A stretch of 64,000 nt of DNA from Rubrobacter_A sp965214435 (GCA_965214435.1 OZ243960.1:3100001-3164000); one strand, 5' to 3'; shown: positions 49,976 to 59,173, counted from the first letter of the stretch. Made by a program: numbers and translations. Notes: generated from the letters alone by a model not told the origin.

Positions 49976-52814
49976 GACAGCGGGCCAGGTACTCGGCCGG
50001 GTGCAGGGCCGTCTCGCTGGTGCCGCCCAGGATCTGCTCCCGGCAAGACGTCCCCGGGGCTACCACGACCCGCCCTTCCGGAGAAGCCTCCCGGACCGCC
50101 GGAAACAGCCGCCTCTCGCCCATCTTCATCGAGACCTCGTAGTGACCTTTTTCATATCCGAAGAGCCCGGCCATCCCGCAGCAACCAGAGTCCACGGTCG
50201 AGACGTCGGCGGCAAACCCGAGCACCTTCTCCGTCGGGCCGAGGCCGACGAGCGCCTTCTGGTGGCAGTGGCCGTGTAACAGGACCGGCGGTCCCTCGCG
50301 CAGCGCAGGCGGGGTCTCAAGCTCCAGCAGAGCCTCCTCGAAGAGCCGGGTGGCTTCGGCGAGCTTCTCGACCCGCTCGTCGCCGGGCAGCAGCTTCTTG
50401 TAGTCGTCGCGCATGGTCAGGATGCAACTCGGCTCCAGGCCGACCAGCGGGATGCCCTTTTCTATAAGGGGCGTCAGCAGGTCCAGATTGCGCCGGGCGT
50501 TCTTGCGGGCTTCCTCGATAAGGCCCTCCGAGAGCATCGGCCGCCCGCAGCACACGACGTCCGGCAGGTGGACCCGGACACCGGCGGCGGCGAAGAGGCG
50601 TACCATCCCCTCCCCGACCTCCGGGCGCTGGTACTCGTTCCAGGTGTCGTTAAAGAGCGCGACCTCCACCGGTCCCGCTCCTTGCGGTAGCGCGGGGAAC
50701 CGTTTCGAGAAGGTTTTATTGGTGACTTTCGGGAGCGGCCGGCGGGGGTCTATGCCGGCGAGTCCCGCTGCTTGGCGGGCGAGAGCGGTGCCGGCTACGG
50801 CGTTGTAGATAGCCGGTACGCGGGCGGCCAGCGCTAGCTGCGAGCGGATGTGACCGGCGGCCTTCTGGCGCAGGGAGAAGCCGTGCTCCTTGCCCGTCTG
50901 GTAGAGGACCTCGGTCTTCATGCTGGCTACATCTACCTGGGAGGGGCACTCGGTCTTGCAGGCTTTGCAGCTTACGCAGAGGTCCATGACGTCCTTCATG
51001 CGCTGGCCGGTAAGCTCTGAGGGCGATAGGGTGCCGTCGAGGACGGAGCGGAGCATGTTCGCCCGGGCACGGGTCGAGTCCTCCTCATCCAGGGTGACCA
51101 TGTAGGAGGGACACATGGTGCCGCTGGTCTTTTTGCGGCAGAAGCCGGAACCGTTACACAGCTCGACGGCGGCGGCGAACCCGCCCTGGTCCGAGAAGTC
51201 GAGGCCGGTCTGGAGGCGGCGGCGTTTATGGCCGGGGCCGATGCGCAGGCTGGTGTCCATAGGTTTCGGGGACAGGATCACACCCGGGTTGAGTAGGTTG
51301 TCCGGGTCGAAGGCTTGCTTGACCTCGGAGAAGGCGCGCAGGATGTCGGGACCGTACAGGCGGTCTAGGAACTCCGAGCGCGAGAGCCCGTCGCCATGTT
51401 CGCCGGAGATGGAGCCGCCAAGCTCTATGACCAGGTCGGCGACCTCGGAGGCTATCCGGCGCATCCGGGTGACGCCTTCCGGGTCGGCGGTATCCAGAGC
51501 TGGCCGGACGTGGAGTGTGCCGACGCTCGCGTGCCCGTAGAAGCAAGCCCAGGTGCCGTTCTCCTCGATAATCTCCTCAAATCGCGTGACGAACTCTTCC
51601 AGGTTGTCCGGCGGTACGGCGGCGTCCTCGACGAACGCTACCGGCTTGGCCTTCTCAGCCGTGCCGAGCAGCAGCGGCAGGGTGGACTTGCGGAGCTTTA
51701 CGGTCTGGGCCTGCTCTTCTTTGCTCCAGAGCGGCGTGACGACCCTCGCTCCGACCTCTGAGGCGAGGTCTTCAAGGTTCGAGAAGCGTTCTTCCAGTTC
51801 TTCCTCGGTCCCACTCCACTCGACGAGCAAGAGCGCCTTCGGGTCGCCTTTGACGAAGCCGGTCGAGCCCCGGTAGGCAGGGGTGTCCCGGGCGCGGCCG
51901 ATGGCTACGTCGTCGAGTAGCTCTACGGCGGACGGCTCTTCTTTTAAGAGGGCGACCGTCGCCCGCGCCGCTTCGGGCAGCGAGCTGAACTCGAAGGAGG
52001 CGAGCGCCCGGGCCTCGGGTAGCTCGTGCAGTCGCAGCTCGGCCTTTGTGACGACCGCGAGCGTGCCTTCCGAGCCGCAGACCAGGCGGGTGAGGTCTAC
52101 CGTGTCGGGGTCTATGAGGGCATCGAGGCCGTAGCCGGAGACTCGACGGATCATCTTCGGAAAGCGCTTCTTTATCTCGTCCCGGTAACGCTCCCCAATA
52201 TCGAGCGCGCTCCGCAGCAGCCGTCCCTCGACCCCACCGTTCTTTGCCCGGCGCTCGGCTTCGGCTCGCGACAGCGGGCGTAGCTCGACCGTCTCGCCGG
52301 AAGGGAGGATGCAGCGGAGGGATAGGATCTGATCGGCCGTAGTCCCGAAGACCAGCGAGCGCATCCCGGCTGAATTGTTGCCGATCATACCTCCGAGCGT
52401 CGCCACCTCCGAAGTAGAAGTATCCGCCCCGAATACCAGCCCATCTGGCTCTACCATCGCGTTAAGTTCGCCCTGCACCAGCCCCGGCTCGACCATGCAC
52501 CGGCGGCCTTCGAGGTCTATCTCCAGCGCCCGGTTCATCTCCGAAACGTCGAGGGCGAGCCCCGGAGCGGTCGCCTGCCCGGCCAGTGATGTGCCGGTTC
52601 CGCGGGGCGTTACCACGAGACCTTCGCGCCGGGCGGCGGCGAACGTCCGGCGCACGTCTTCCTCAGAGCGGGCGACCACGACCCCTTCGGGGCGGCGGAG
52701 GTAGATGGAGGCGTCCGTGGACCACAGCGCCCGGGACGCCGGGTCGGTCCGCAGGTCGCCGTCCAGGTTGGCGCCTAGGGTACGGTGCAGGTTACTCTCC
52801 ACGGTGCTTTCCAT
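49884..52814 (-). CDS. FAD/Fe-S D-lactate dehydrogenase-like (YdiJ type)
   Basis: A 976-residue fusion of a GlcD-like flavoprotein and a GlpC-like iron-sulfur part. FAD_binding_4 near residues 45-230 (TPRGTGTSLAGQATAPGLAL, GMIGNNSAGMRSL); FAD-oxidase C-terminal domain up to about 520 (GSISGEHGDGLSRSEFLDR); [4Fe-4S] motifs in CNGSGFCRKKTSGTMCPSYM and CVSCKACKTECPSQVD; CCG domains (VVCCGRPMLSEG, HGHCHQKAL, DSGCCGMAGLFGYEKGHYEV). It should oxidise D-lactate or D-2-hydroxy acids, passing electrons to quinone. The final ~30 residues are encoded by repeat DNA. Confidence 0.9.
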   Translation of the reverse strand: MESTVESNLHRTLGANLDGDLRTDPASRALWSTDASIYLRRPEGVVVARSEEDVRRTFAAARREGLVVTPRGTGTSLAGQATAPGLALDVSEMNRALEIDLEGRRCMVEPGLVQGELNAMVEPDGLVFGADTSTSEVATLGGMIGNNSAGMRSLVFGTTADQILSLRCILPSGETVELRPLSRAEAERRAKNGGVEGRLLRSALDIGERYRDEIKKRFPKMIRRVSGYGLDALIDPDTVDLTRLVCGSEGTLAVVTKAELRLHELPEARALASFEFSSLPEAARATVALLKEEPSAVELLDDVAIGRARDTPAYRGSTGFVKGDPKALLLVEWSGTEEELEERFSNLEDLASEVGARVVTPLWSKEEQAQTVKLRKSTLPLLLGTAEKAKPVAFVEDAAVPPDNLEEFVTRFEEIIEENGTWACFYGHASVGTLHVRPALDTADPEGVTRMRRIASEVADLVIELGGSISGEHGDGLSRSEFLDRLYGPDILRAFSEVKQAFDPDNLLNPGVILSPKPMDTSLRIGPGHKRRRLQTGLDFSDQGGFAAAVELCNGSGFCRKKTSGTMCPSYMVTLDEEDSTRARANMLRSVLDGTLSPSELTGQRMKDVMDLCVSCKACKTECPSQVDVASMKTEVLYQTGKEHGFSLRQKAAGHIRSQLALAARVPAIYNAVAGTALARQAAGLAGIDPRRPLPKVTNKTFSKRFPALPQGAGPVEVALFNDTWNEYQRPEVGEGMVRLFAAAGVRVHLPDVVCCGRPMLSEGLIEEARKNARRNLDLLTPLIEKGIPLVGLEPSCILTMRDDYKKLLPGDERVEKLAEATRLFEEALLELETPPALREGPPVLLHGHCHQKALVGLGPTEKVLGFAADVSTVDSGCCGMAGLFGYEKGHYEVSMKMGERRLFPAVREASPEGRVVVAPGTSCREQILGGTSETALHPAEYLARCLRRASQRVSPPPPATRQPFRRKQKDGPLTG

Positions 52815-52934
52815 TTACGCACACTTCCTTCCCTCGGGCTCCGGGCGGGTGGAGGTCCAGCTTTTTCTCAAGACCTTATTTTAAGCCCCGTTACCGGAAG
52901 CTGTCACGTATCAGCACCTCGGAGTTAGTAAGCT

Positions 52935-53423
52935 TTGTTGGTGCACGTTTTCTTCGACGCTCCGCAGGACTTCGAGCACGTCGGTGTGATCTCGCGGACG
53001 CTGGAGACGCTCGGTGTCGAGCGGTGCTCGGTATACGACCCGAACCGCTTGATCCGGGCTTCCTACGGAAAGAGCCGGACCCGCCGGCTAAATAAGGTCT
53101 CCGCTGGCGCTTTCTTTCGCGTTAACTTTGAACGGGTCGAGGAGCCGGAGACGTTCCTGGCCTCCTTACCGGGACGCAAGGTCGCGACCGTTCTGGACCA
53201 GCAGGCTACCCCGCTGACGGAATTCCGCTTCCGCCCGGACGACGTAATACTATTCGGCTCCGAAGGTCGGGGGATTAGACCGGGACTGCTAGAACTCTGC
53301 GAGATGCAGATCACCGTCCCTCAGCAGGGAGTAACCCAGAGCCTGAACCTCGGGGTTGCTGTAGGGATCGTCCTGTTCGAGTTCCTCCGTCAGGACGTCG
53401 TTCTGGAGAACGATGGTCCGTGA
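52935..53423 (+). CDS. TrmL-like tRNA (cytidine/uridine-2'-O-) methyltransferase
   Basis: A 162-residue SPOUT-fold RNA methyltransferase of the SpoU/TrmH group. Motif 2 (LFGSEGRGIRPGL) and motif 3 (QSLNLGVAVGIVLFEFLRQ) are the SAM-knot signatures; motif 1 lies in the N-terminal FFDAPQDFEHVGVISRTLE. The size fits TrmL, which methylates position 34 of tRNA-Leu, but the function is inferred from length only. The start is ambiguous: TTG at 52935 (GGAG 10 bases before) or GTG at 52941. Confidence 0.82.
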   Translation: MLVHVFFDAPQDFEHVGVISRTLETLGVERCSVYDPNRLIRASYGKSRTRRLNKVSAGAFFRVNFERVEEPETFLASLPGRKVATVLDQQATPLTEFRFRPDDVILFGSEGRGIRPGLLELCEMQITVPQQGVTQSLNLGVAVGIVLFEFLRQDVVLENDGP

Positions 53424-53527
53424 CAGTCTCCATAACGAGGTGATCCAACCCGGCCGGAGACTCCCGGCGGACGCGTATACTACGGTGGTTAGCCAAGGTC
53501 ATTATTAAACTGCTTGAGAGGTGTTTT

Positions 53528-54604
53528 ATGGAGAAGAGAACCATCGCGGTGCTGGAGGGAGACCAGACGGGCCAGGAACTGTTGGAGGAGTCTCTGCGGG
53601 TTCTGGACCCGGACGTGACCCGGCTGGAGCTGGACTTCCAGCACTTTGACCTGTCGCTGGAGAATCGGCAGGAGACGGACAACGAGGTGGTCAACGAGGC
53701 GGCGGCCGCGATGCGGGAGCACGGCTGCGGCATAAAGGCTGCGACCGTAACGCCAGAGAAGCCGGGGGACGTGGGTTCGCCGAACGCCATCTTGCGCAAG
53801 GGCATCGACGGGACCGTGATCGTGCGTACCGGCCGGCGTATCCCGGGCGTGAACCCGATGAGCGGGGTGCACGCGCCTATCTCCGTGGTCCGCATGGCCG
53901 TGGACGACGCCTACGGGGCCGAGGAGTGGCGCACCGGCGAAGGGCTAGACGAAGAAGCGTTCCGGACGGAGAGGATCACGCGCCGCACCTGCCGCGGCGT
54001 CTCGGAGTTCTCCTTTATCCAGGCCCGCAAGATGCGCGCCAAAGTCTTTGGCGGCCCGAAATACACCGTCTCCCCGACCTACGAGGGCCTGCTAAAAGAA
54101 GAGATGGACCGGGCGGCCGAGAACAACCGGGACATCAGCTACGACCCGCAGCTCATAGACGCCACCTACGCACTCCTTCTGGGGACCTATGGCGAGCCGC
54201 TGGTCATCCCGACACTAAACCGCGACGGCGACTGCATGTCGGACATGGTGCTCCAGATGTTCGGCTCCATAGCCGGGGCCGAGTCGCTCTTAATTTCGCT
54301 AGATGACGAGTTTAACGCCGGAACCGTGATGGCTGAGGCCCCGCACGGCACCGCTCCGGGGCTCGCCGGGAAGAACGTCGCCAACCCGATGGCGATGATC
54401 CTGGCCGGTGCTGCACTTCTAGGTTTCTTCGACGACGAGCAGGCCCGCCGGGTATCCCGCGCGATCTACGAGTCCACCTTCGAAGCCATAATGAACGGCA
54501 TCCGCACCGCAGATTTAGGCGGCTCGACTGGCACCCGCGAGTTCACCGACGAGGTCATCCGCTACGTGAAAAACAAGCTCGAAGTCTGGAGCGCGCTCGC
54601 GTAG
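53528..54604 (+). CDS. Isocitrate/isopropylmalate dehydrogenase family enzyme
   Basis: A 358-residue member of the beta-decarboxylating dehydrogenases. The N-terminal IAVLEGDQTGQELLEESLRV, FDLSLENRQETDNEV and VIVRTGRRIPGV precede the substrate region. Catalytic GDCMSDMVLQMFGS carries Asp metal ligands and EAPHGTAPGLAGKNVANPMA is the NAD(P)-binding motif, of the isocitrate-type. Ser- or Thr-containing motif around EFSFIQARKMRAKVFGG also fits. Its nearness to aceA/aceB supports isocitrate dehydrogenase. Confidence 0.87.
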   Translation: MEKRTIAVLEGDQTGQELLEESLRVLDPDVTRLELDFQHFDLSLENRQETDNEVVNEAAAAMREHGCGIKAATVTPEKPGDVGSPNAILRKGIDGTVIVRTGRRIPGVNPMSGVHAPISVVRMAVDDAYGAEEWRTGEGLDEEAFRTERITRRTCRGVSEFSFIQARKMRAKVFGGPKYTVSPTYEGLLKEEMDRAAENNRDISYDPQLIDATYALLLGTYGEPLVIPTLNRDGDCMSDMVLQMFGSIAGAESLLISLDDEFNAGTVMAEAPHGTAPGLAGKNVANPMAMILAGAALLGFFDDEQARRVSRAIYESTFEAIMNGIRTADLGGSTGTREFTDEVIRYVKNKLEVWSALA

Positions 54605-54620
54605 CGCCCCCGCGTAGCCG

Positions 54621-55466
54621 CTAAAACCCGAAGCGGTCCAGGGTACGCTGCACAGAGCCCAGGTACCCGCCGCCGAAGAAGTAGACGTGGACCAGGAGCG
54701 GGTAGAGGTTATAAAGGTCGCGGCGGGCCTCGAAAAAGCCTTCCCGGATAGGCCGGATCTCCTCGTACCGCTCGAAGAACGCGCCGCCGAAGGAGTTAAA
54801 GAGGGAGATGTAAGCCAGCTCTATCTCGGGGTCGGCGTGGTAGATCGCCGGGTCCAGAAAAGCGGTGATCCTGTTTCCTTTCGCGAGCACGTTCGCGCTC
54901 CAAGAGTCCCCGTGTATGAGGGCCGGAGGGTTGGGCTCCCCGATCAAACCTTCCAGGTTCTCCGCCAGCCGGTAGACTCGGGACAGGTCCTTTTCCGGCA
55001 GACGTCCCGTTTCGTGCGCTATCTTCGCCAGGTATATCAGGCGCTGCTCCCGGAAGAAGTCTACCCAGCTTTCGGTCCAGGGGTTCGGTTGTTCGAGGCT
55101 GCCGATCAAAGTGTCCCGTTCATGACCGTAAGCGTCTGCTGTAACTCCGTGCAACTCCGCCAAAAGCTCCGCCGCGTGGTGCTCGGCTCCATCCGAGAAG
55201 CGGCTGCTCCCCTCCACGAACTCCATCAACAGTAGTTCCTCGGAGGCGTGGTAGACCTCCGGCACCGGAAGCTCGCTGTTGGCCGTCAGGTAGCGCAGCA
55301 TGTATCCCTCGCGCTCCAGGTGCGCCTCCCGCGCCCGGTCCACCTTTGCGACCACCGTCGAGCCGTCGGAGAGTTCCGCCTTATATACTTCCCCGATGCA
55401 GCCGCCGCCCAGCGGACGGGCGCTTCTAAGCCGCTCTCCAAGAGAGACCTCGATCCCCTGGGACAT
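54621..55466 (-). CDS. Fructosamine kinase-family protein
   Basis: A 281-residue protein kinase-fold small-molecule kinase. The nucleotide Gly-rich loop is GGGCIGEVYKAEL with Lys in VVAKVD; the catalytic HGDSWSANVL and metal-binding AFLDPAIYHADPEIELAYIS follow. Family members phosphorylate ketosamines on glycated amines, reversing glycation. The start ATG 55466 has GAGGAGA upstream and follows the phosphatase stop by seven bases. An earlier open frame overlaps the phosphatase. Confidence 0.88.
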   Translation of the reverse strand: MSQGIEVSLGERLRSARPLGGGCIGEVYKAELSDGSTVVAKVDRAREAHLEREGYMLRYLTANSELPVPEVYHASEELLLMEFVEGSSRFSDGAEHHAAELLAELHGVTADAYGHERDTLIGSLEQPNPWTESWVDFFREQRLIYLAKIAHETGRLPEKDLSRVYRLAENLEGLIGEPNPPALIHGDSWSANVLAKGNRITAFLDPAIYHADPEIELAYISLFNSFGGAFFERYEEIRPIREGFFEARRDLYNLYPLLVHVYFFGGGYLGSVQRTLDRFGF

Positions 55467-55473
55467 TATCTCC

Positions 55474-55956
55474 TCAGACACGGTTCGCCAGATCACGCCG
55501 GAGGATATCGTCGAGCAGTCCTTGGGAAGCGGCCTCGGCAAGCTCCAGGGTGCGCTCGAAGCCCTCCGCGCCGCCGAAGTAAGGATCGGGGATCTCTTGC
55601 TCCGGCCATTTTGGAGCGTAGTCCAGGAACAGCCGCACCTCCGCCCGCGAGCCTCCGCAAAGCGGCTCTATCCACGAGTAGTTCTCATGGTCCATCGCGA
55701 GCACGTAGTCAAATCTCTCGCAGTCCCCGCGTTCTATCCGCCGGGCGCGCTGGCCGCCGAGGTCGAGGCCGCGCTTCGCAGCACTACTCTGTGCCCGCGG
55801 GTCCGGTGGTTCGCCAGCGTGGTAGGCGTGGGTACCGGCCGAGTCCACCTCGACCTCACCCGAGAGCCCCTCCCGTTCCAGGAAGTTCTCGAAGACGCCC
55901 TGGGCTACCGGGGAGCGGCAGATATTTCCGGCGCACACGAACAGAACCCTGATCAA
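55474..55956 (-). CDS. Low molecular weight protein-tyrosine phosphatase
   Basis: A 160-residue enzyme with the P-loop CAGNICRSP (Cys8, Arg14) right at the N terminus, and the general acid in IPDPYFGGAEGFE. DSAGTHAYHAGEPPDPRAQS and RIERGDCERFDYVLAMD are family motifs. It dephosphorylates tyrosine residues and, here, may have small-molecule substrates. It is translated ahead of the fructosamine kinase, a pairing also seen in other bacteria. Confidence 0.92.
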   Translation of the reverse strand: MIRVLFVCAGNICRSPVAQGVFENFLEREGLSGEVEVDSAGTHAYHAGEPPDPRAQSSAAKRGLDLGGQRARRIERGDCERFDYVLAMDHENYSWIEPLCGGSRAEVRLFLDYAPKWPEQEIPDPYFGGAEGFERTLELAEAASQGLLDDILRRDLANRV

Positions 55957-56038
55957 GCTACCTCCCGGCCAGCCGTTACGGTCGAGGCCGGATTCTCTAC
56001 TGAAAAAGGCTGGCGGTCAACCAGGACCCGGGGCACTA

Positions 56039-56197
56039 CTACCGGCTCAGGATCACCCACAGGGCGTGAATGATCCCCGGGATGAACCCTAGAATAGTCA
56101 GTATGACGTTCAGCCAGAAGTGGAACCCGAGGCCCACCTGCAAAAAGACGCCCAGCGGCGGAAGGATGATCGCCGCTATGATGCGTAAAATATCCAT
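56039..56197 (-). CDS. YqaE/Pmp3-family membrane protein, 52 residues
   Basis: The frame encodes MDILRIIAAIILPPLGVFLQ and continues VGLGFHFWLNVILTILGFIP GIIHALWVILSR. The pattern ILPPLGVFLQ, then FWLNVILTILGFIPG and HALW is the YqaE/Pmp3 (UPF0057) signature. Two transmembrane segments. Members affect membrane potential and salt tolerance. AGAGAATAC lies ahead of the ATG. The longer overlapping frame on this strand is a shadow. Confidence 0.85.
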   Translation of the reverse strand: MDILRIIAAIILPPLGVFLQVGLGFHFWLNVILTILGFIPGIIHALWVILSR

Positions 56198-56300
56198 ATA
56201 TAGTATTCTCTTCCATCTAACGAAGCCAGTTTAACCTGTCATGGACTGTATACCCCTAGATGGAAGCCTTTACGCCAACCAGCCCCGTACGGAGACCTTT

Positions 56301-56515
56301 CTACTGGAACCTCAGAGCGTTCAGGATCTCCTTGGGCGAAGAATACTCGCCTTCCGGCAGCCTCTTACCGAGCTGCTTTACCACCAGCCCCGGCGCTCCG
56401 TTCTCCTGCAGCCTGCTCAAGAGCTGCTCTTTGCCAATAGGAACTCTACGCCCTGGAGGTAGCCCTCCACGCGCTGATATACGTCACCGGGCAAGTACTT
56501 GCGGATAAAGTCCAT
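56301..56515 (-). pseudogene. DUF2795-like gene with a one-base frameshift
   Basis: The first part reads MDFIRKYLPGDVYQRVEGYL and QGVEF. Moving one base, the frame continues PIGKEQLLSRLQENGAPGL, VVKQLGKRLPEGEYSSPKEI and LNALRFQ to a TAG at 56301. Joined, this is a 71-residue DUF2795-type protein (YLxGVEFPxxKExL, LxxLPxxxYxSPxEV). One C appears deleted near 56438-56443, where TTCCTATTGG should be TTCCCTATTGG. Either a genuine pseudogene or a base-calling error. In its present form translation ends after 32 codons. Confidence 0.75.
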
Positions 56516-56771
56516 AAAGCTTTTCCTTCTCGCAACCGTGGTCTGTATATGGAATATCCGGCCGAGGTCTCTATCTATAGAACAAGATTGCAACGCTCAG
56601 CCCATTAGCCCGCCATGTACGTCCGGCTGGACCTCTCTACGCTTACAGCCGCTACGGATGCTAGATGGCGCTGCTACTGCTATCGGGGCTCCGACTTCAC
56701 CCGCCTCAGCAAGCTGGTGAACATGATGGCAGTGAGGGTGACGGTCTGGTGGTCAACCGGAAGACCTCGTT

Positions 56772-57201
56772 CTAATAAAAAACTAACCAGATCATCCAGA
56801 GATCCAGCAGCCCGTAGGCCGACCAGGCGAGCGTCCGGACAGTTACTCTTCAGCAAAAATTCGTAAGCCCGCCGGTTAAATCCTCCGCTGAGCTTCGCGT
56901 GCTGTGGCGCCTGAAAGAGCGCTGTGGAAACCGAAATTACTCCGAATAGTATGAGACCGGCGACCGCCCCAGCCAGCGGTGCCTGCTCCGGCCGCACGAA
57001 CAACAGCAGCACGCCGGTCACCAGGGTTAGTAGAACGCCCGGCCCCGCTACCCGGAAGAAGAGCCGGTTGTGGTCTGTTTCGTACTGTGGAAAGGCGTCG
57101 GCCCCGACCCGGTCGAGTAATGGATAGTGGACGAGCTGCATCGTCCAAATAAAGCCCGCCATGAACAGCACCGCCGCGGCGTTCAGCAATAAGATAAGCA
57201 T
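56772..57201 (-). pseudogene. Four-helix membrane protein, frameshifted near C terminus
   Basis: An uncharacterised family with WTMQLVHYPLLDRVGADAFP, RVAGPGVLLTLVTGVLLLF, and PQHAKLSGGFNRRAYEFLLK. After SNC the frame continues out of family. Shifting the phase at about 56836-56842 gives RTLAWSAYGLLDLWMIWLVF and a TAG at 56772, which matches the expected SNWxRTxAWxAxGLLxLWM end. So about two bases are missing, or the gene is decaying. It would be a membrane protein of about 143 residues. It lies next to another frameshifted gene, which favours an error-prone stretch. Confidence 0.7.
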
Positions 57202-57217
57202 CTTCTACTCTCCGGCT

Positions 57218-57736
57218 CTAGCGGCGGCTCCCGGCGGCCGCCTTGCGTCTCCGGACCAGCGCCAGGAAAGCGGCTCCGAGCATCCCGAACCCGGCGGCTG
57301 TGGCAGTCTTTTTGGCGGCTCCGGCGTACATCTGGCGTAGCTGGGAGAGGGTGTCGGACTGCTGGACGCGCTCGACGATCCTGCCGTCTTCTATCCGGGC
57401 GTAGTCGAACATGTTTACCTCGTAGGCGCGGCCCGTGGCCGGTATGCCGTAGAAACTGCCCGCGTTCGTGCCGGTTACCGTCAGGCGGGCGTACACCTTA
57501 TCGTCCTCGGTAATGCAGTCGTCGATGCGGGCGGTGAGGTCCGGGATGCCGACTACGACCTGCTTTAAGGAGGTTACCGCTTCGGGGAGGTCCACCCATC
57601 CCGGGGTAAAACCGACGCAGATCTCCCTATACTTTTCGGGGTCCACGACTTCCTCTAAAGAGTCGTACTCCTGAGCGTTTAGCAGTTCGATATAGCGCGC
57701 GTACACCTGTTTATTATTGTCTTTCTCTTCTGGCAT
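57218..57736 (-). CDS. SnoaL-like/ester cyclase-family protein with C-terminal anchor
   Basis: A 172-residue protein. Residues 1-130 have the NTF2-like SnoaL fold: NKQVYARYIELLNAQEYDSL, AVTSLKQVVVGIPDLTARID, GTNAGSFYGIPATGRAYEVN and RIEDGRIVERVQQ. A hydrophobic stretch AAGFGMLGAAFLALV and basic tail RRRKAAAGSRR follow, suggesting membrane anchoring. Its substrate is unknown; relatives cyclise polyketides or are uncharacterised. Confidence 0.82.
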   Translation of the reverse strand: MPEEKDNNKQVYARYIELLNAQEYDSLEEVVDPEKYREICVGFTPGWVDLPEAVTSLKQVVVGIPDLTARIDDCITEDDKVYARLTVTGTNAGSFYGIPATGRAYEVNMFDYARIEDGRIVERVQQSDTLSQLRQMYAGAAKKTATAAGFGMLGAAFLALVRRRKAAAGSRR

Positions 57737-57912
57737 CGTCCCTCACTCGCTCGCTTGTAGCAAATATGTTCCATTGTCCCAGAAAGGACCGCGTATGTAC
57801 CCGGACAAACGGGTTGGTTCCTAACGGGTTATGCGGCGGGCCGGGGGTGGATAGGGTTTGCTAGACTTGGGTAGAAGCTCGGAAGCCGGAGATTATCAGG
57901 AGGTAGGAGATT

Positions 57913-58962
57913 ATGGCCGAGGTACGCAGGGTTGGGATGTTGACGGGCGGCGGGGACGCACCGGGGCTGAACGGCGTGATCCGGGCGGTCACCATGAAGT
58001 CCATCGAGGACTACGGCTACGAAGTCTCCGGCATTAAACGCGGCTGGCTCGGCCTCCTCGACCCCCAGGGCGACAGCATCCAGGAGCTTACCTCCGACCG
58101 CGTGCGCTACATCATAGAAGAGGGCGGCACGATGCTCGGCTCCTCCCGCACAAACCCTTATAAAAATGAGGGCGACGCCGAAAAGGTCGTCAACAACATG
58201 AAAGAGCTCGGCATCGACGCCCTGGTAGCCATCGGCGGCGACGATACTCTAGGGGTTGCGAAGAGGCTCTACGACGACTTCGGGGTGCAGGTCGTCGGGT
58301 GCCCGAAGACCATCGACAATGACCTCTCGGCCACGGATACCACCTTCGGCTACGATACCGCCGTTTCCATCGCGACCGACGCTATAGACAAGCTAAGGAC
58401 CACGGCCAAAAGTCACGAGCGGGTCGTGGTCGTCGAGGTCATGGGGCGGCACGCCGGGTGGATCACCTGGGGAGCCGGCCTCGCTTCCGGCGCGAACGTC
58501 ACCCTGATCCCCGAGGTCGAGCCGGACCTCGACTACATCGAGAACCTTTTTAAAGCCCGCGCCGAAAAAGGCGAGAAGTGGGGCCTCGTCGCCGTCTCGG
58601 AAGGCGTCACCTTGCAGGAAGACTTCGTTACCCAAACCGCTGAACGTGACGAGTTCGGCCACGTCCAGCTTGGCGGTATCGGCGAGTCGCTCGCCAAAGA
58701 GATAGAGTCGAGGACCGGCATCGAGACCCGCCACGTCGTCCTCGGTCACCTCCAGCGCGGCGGAACCCCGACGGCCAACGACCGCATCCTCTCCACCCGC
58801 TATGGCCTCCGGGCCGCCGAAGCCGTCAAGAACGGCGAGTGGGGCCAGATGGTCGCCCTCCGCGGCAACGAGGTCGTCACCGTCTCTCTAGCCGAAGCCA
58901 CCGACGAGACAAAGACCGTCCCCGAAGACCTCTACAAAGCCGCCGAGACCTTTTTCGGTTAA
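57913..58962 (+). CDS. pfkA: 6-phosphofructokinase, PPi-type active site
   Basis: A 349-residue phosphofructokinase. The N-terminal loop GMLTGGGDAPGLNGVIRA and active-site VAIGGDDTLGVA (Asp110, Asp111) are present. PKTIDND (131-137, Lys132, catalytic Asp135) and GRHAGWIT, GHLQRGGTPTANDR follow. Where ATP-dependent enzymes have Gly after GGD (GGDGS), this has Asp111, and it has Lys132; both residues mark pyrophosphate-dependent enzymes. The actinobacterial 'group III' PFKs include both kinds. GGAGGTAGG precedes the ATG. Confidence 0.92.
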   Translation: MAEVRRVGMLTGGGDAPGLNGVIRAVTMKSIEDYGYEVSGIKRGWLGLLDPQGDSIQELTSDRVRYIIEEGGTMLGSSRTNPYKNEGDAEKVVNNMKELGIDALVAIGGDDTLGVAKRLYDDFGVQVVGCPKTIDNDLSATDTTFGYDTAVSIATDAIDKLRTTAKSHERVVVVEVMGRHAGWITWGAGLASGANVTLIPEVEPDLDYIENLFKARAEKGEKWGLVAVSEGVTLQEDFVTQTAERDEFGHVQLGGIGESLAKEIESRTGIETRHVVLGHLQRGGTPTANDRILSTRYGLRAAEAVKNGEWGQMVALRGNEVVTVSLAEATDETKTVPEDLYKAAETFFG

Positions 58963-59011
58963 ACCGGCAGGGGCTGGAAAAAGCCAGATTCCAGCACAGA
59001 AAAACGGTAGG

Positions 59012-59173
59012 TTGCGCTCCCCGGCCTGGATAGTGGCTTACACGGTGGTCTTGGCTCTGCTCGGCGCTACCTACGCGACGCTGGTATTCGTAGGCTCTGG
59101 AGTGGCGCTGATCTTCGCGCTGGCAGCGTTGGCTGCCATGCTGGTAGCGCTCGCGCTGATGATCTTCCGCTGA
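59012..59173 (+). CDS. Small hydrophobic protein, 53 residues
   Basis: From TTG at 59012 the frame encodes RSPAWIVAYTVVLALLGATY, VFVGSGVALIFALAALAAML, and ends VALALMIFR. Two transmembrane helices are likely. A GGTAGG lies right before the start. It is open upstream in frame too, but no better start is visible. No family recognised. Confidence 0.5.
   Translation: MRSPAWIVAYTVVLALLGATYATLVFVGSGVALIFALAALAAMLVALALMIFR

Noticed and set aside
55953..56216. 87-codon open frame covering the YqaE gene
   Set aside because: It is in a different phase on the same strand; the YqaE frame has a clear family signature and the other does not.
56301..56515. Programmed frameshifting in the DUF2795-like gene
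   Set aside because: No slippery heptamer or downstream structure is visible, and a second frameshift lies next door; a simple indel is more likely.
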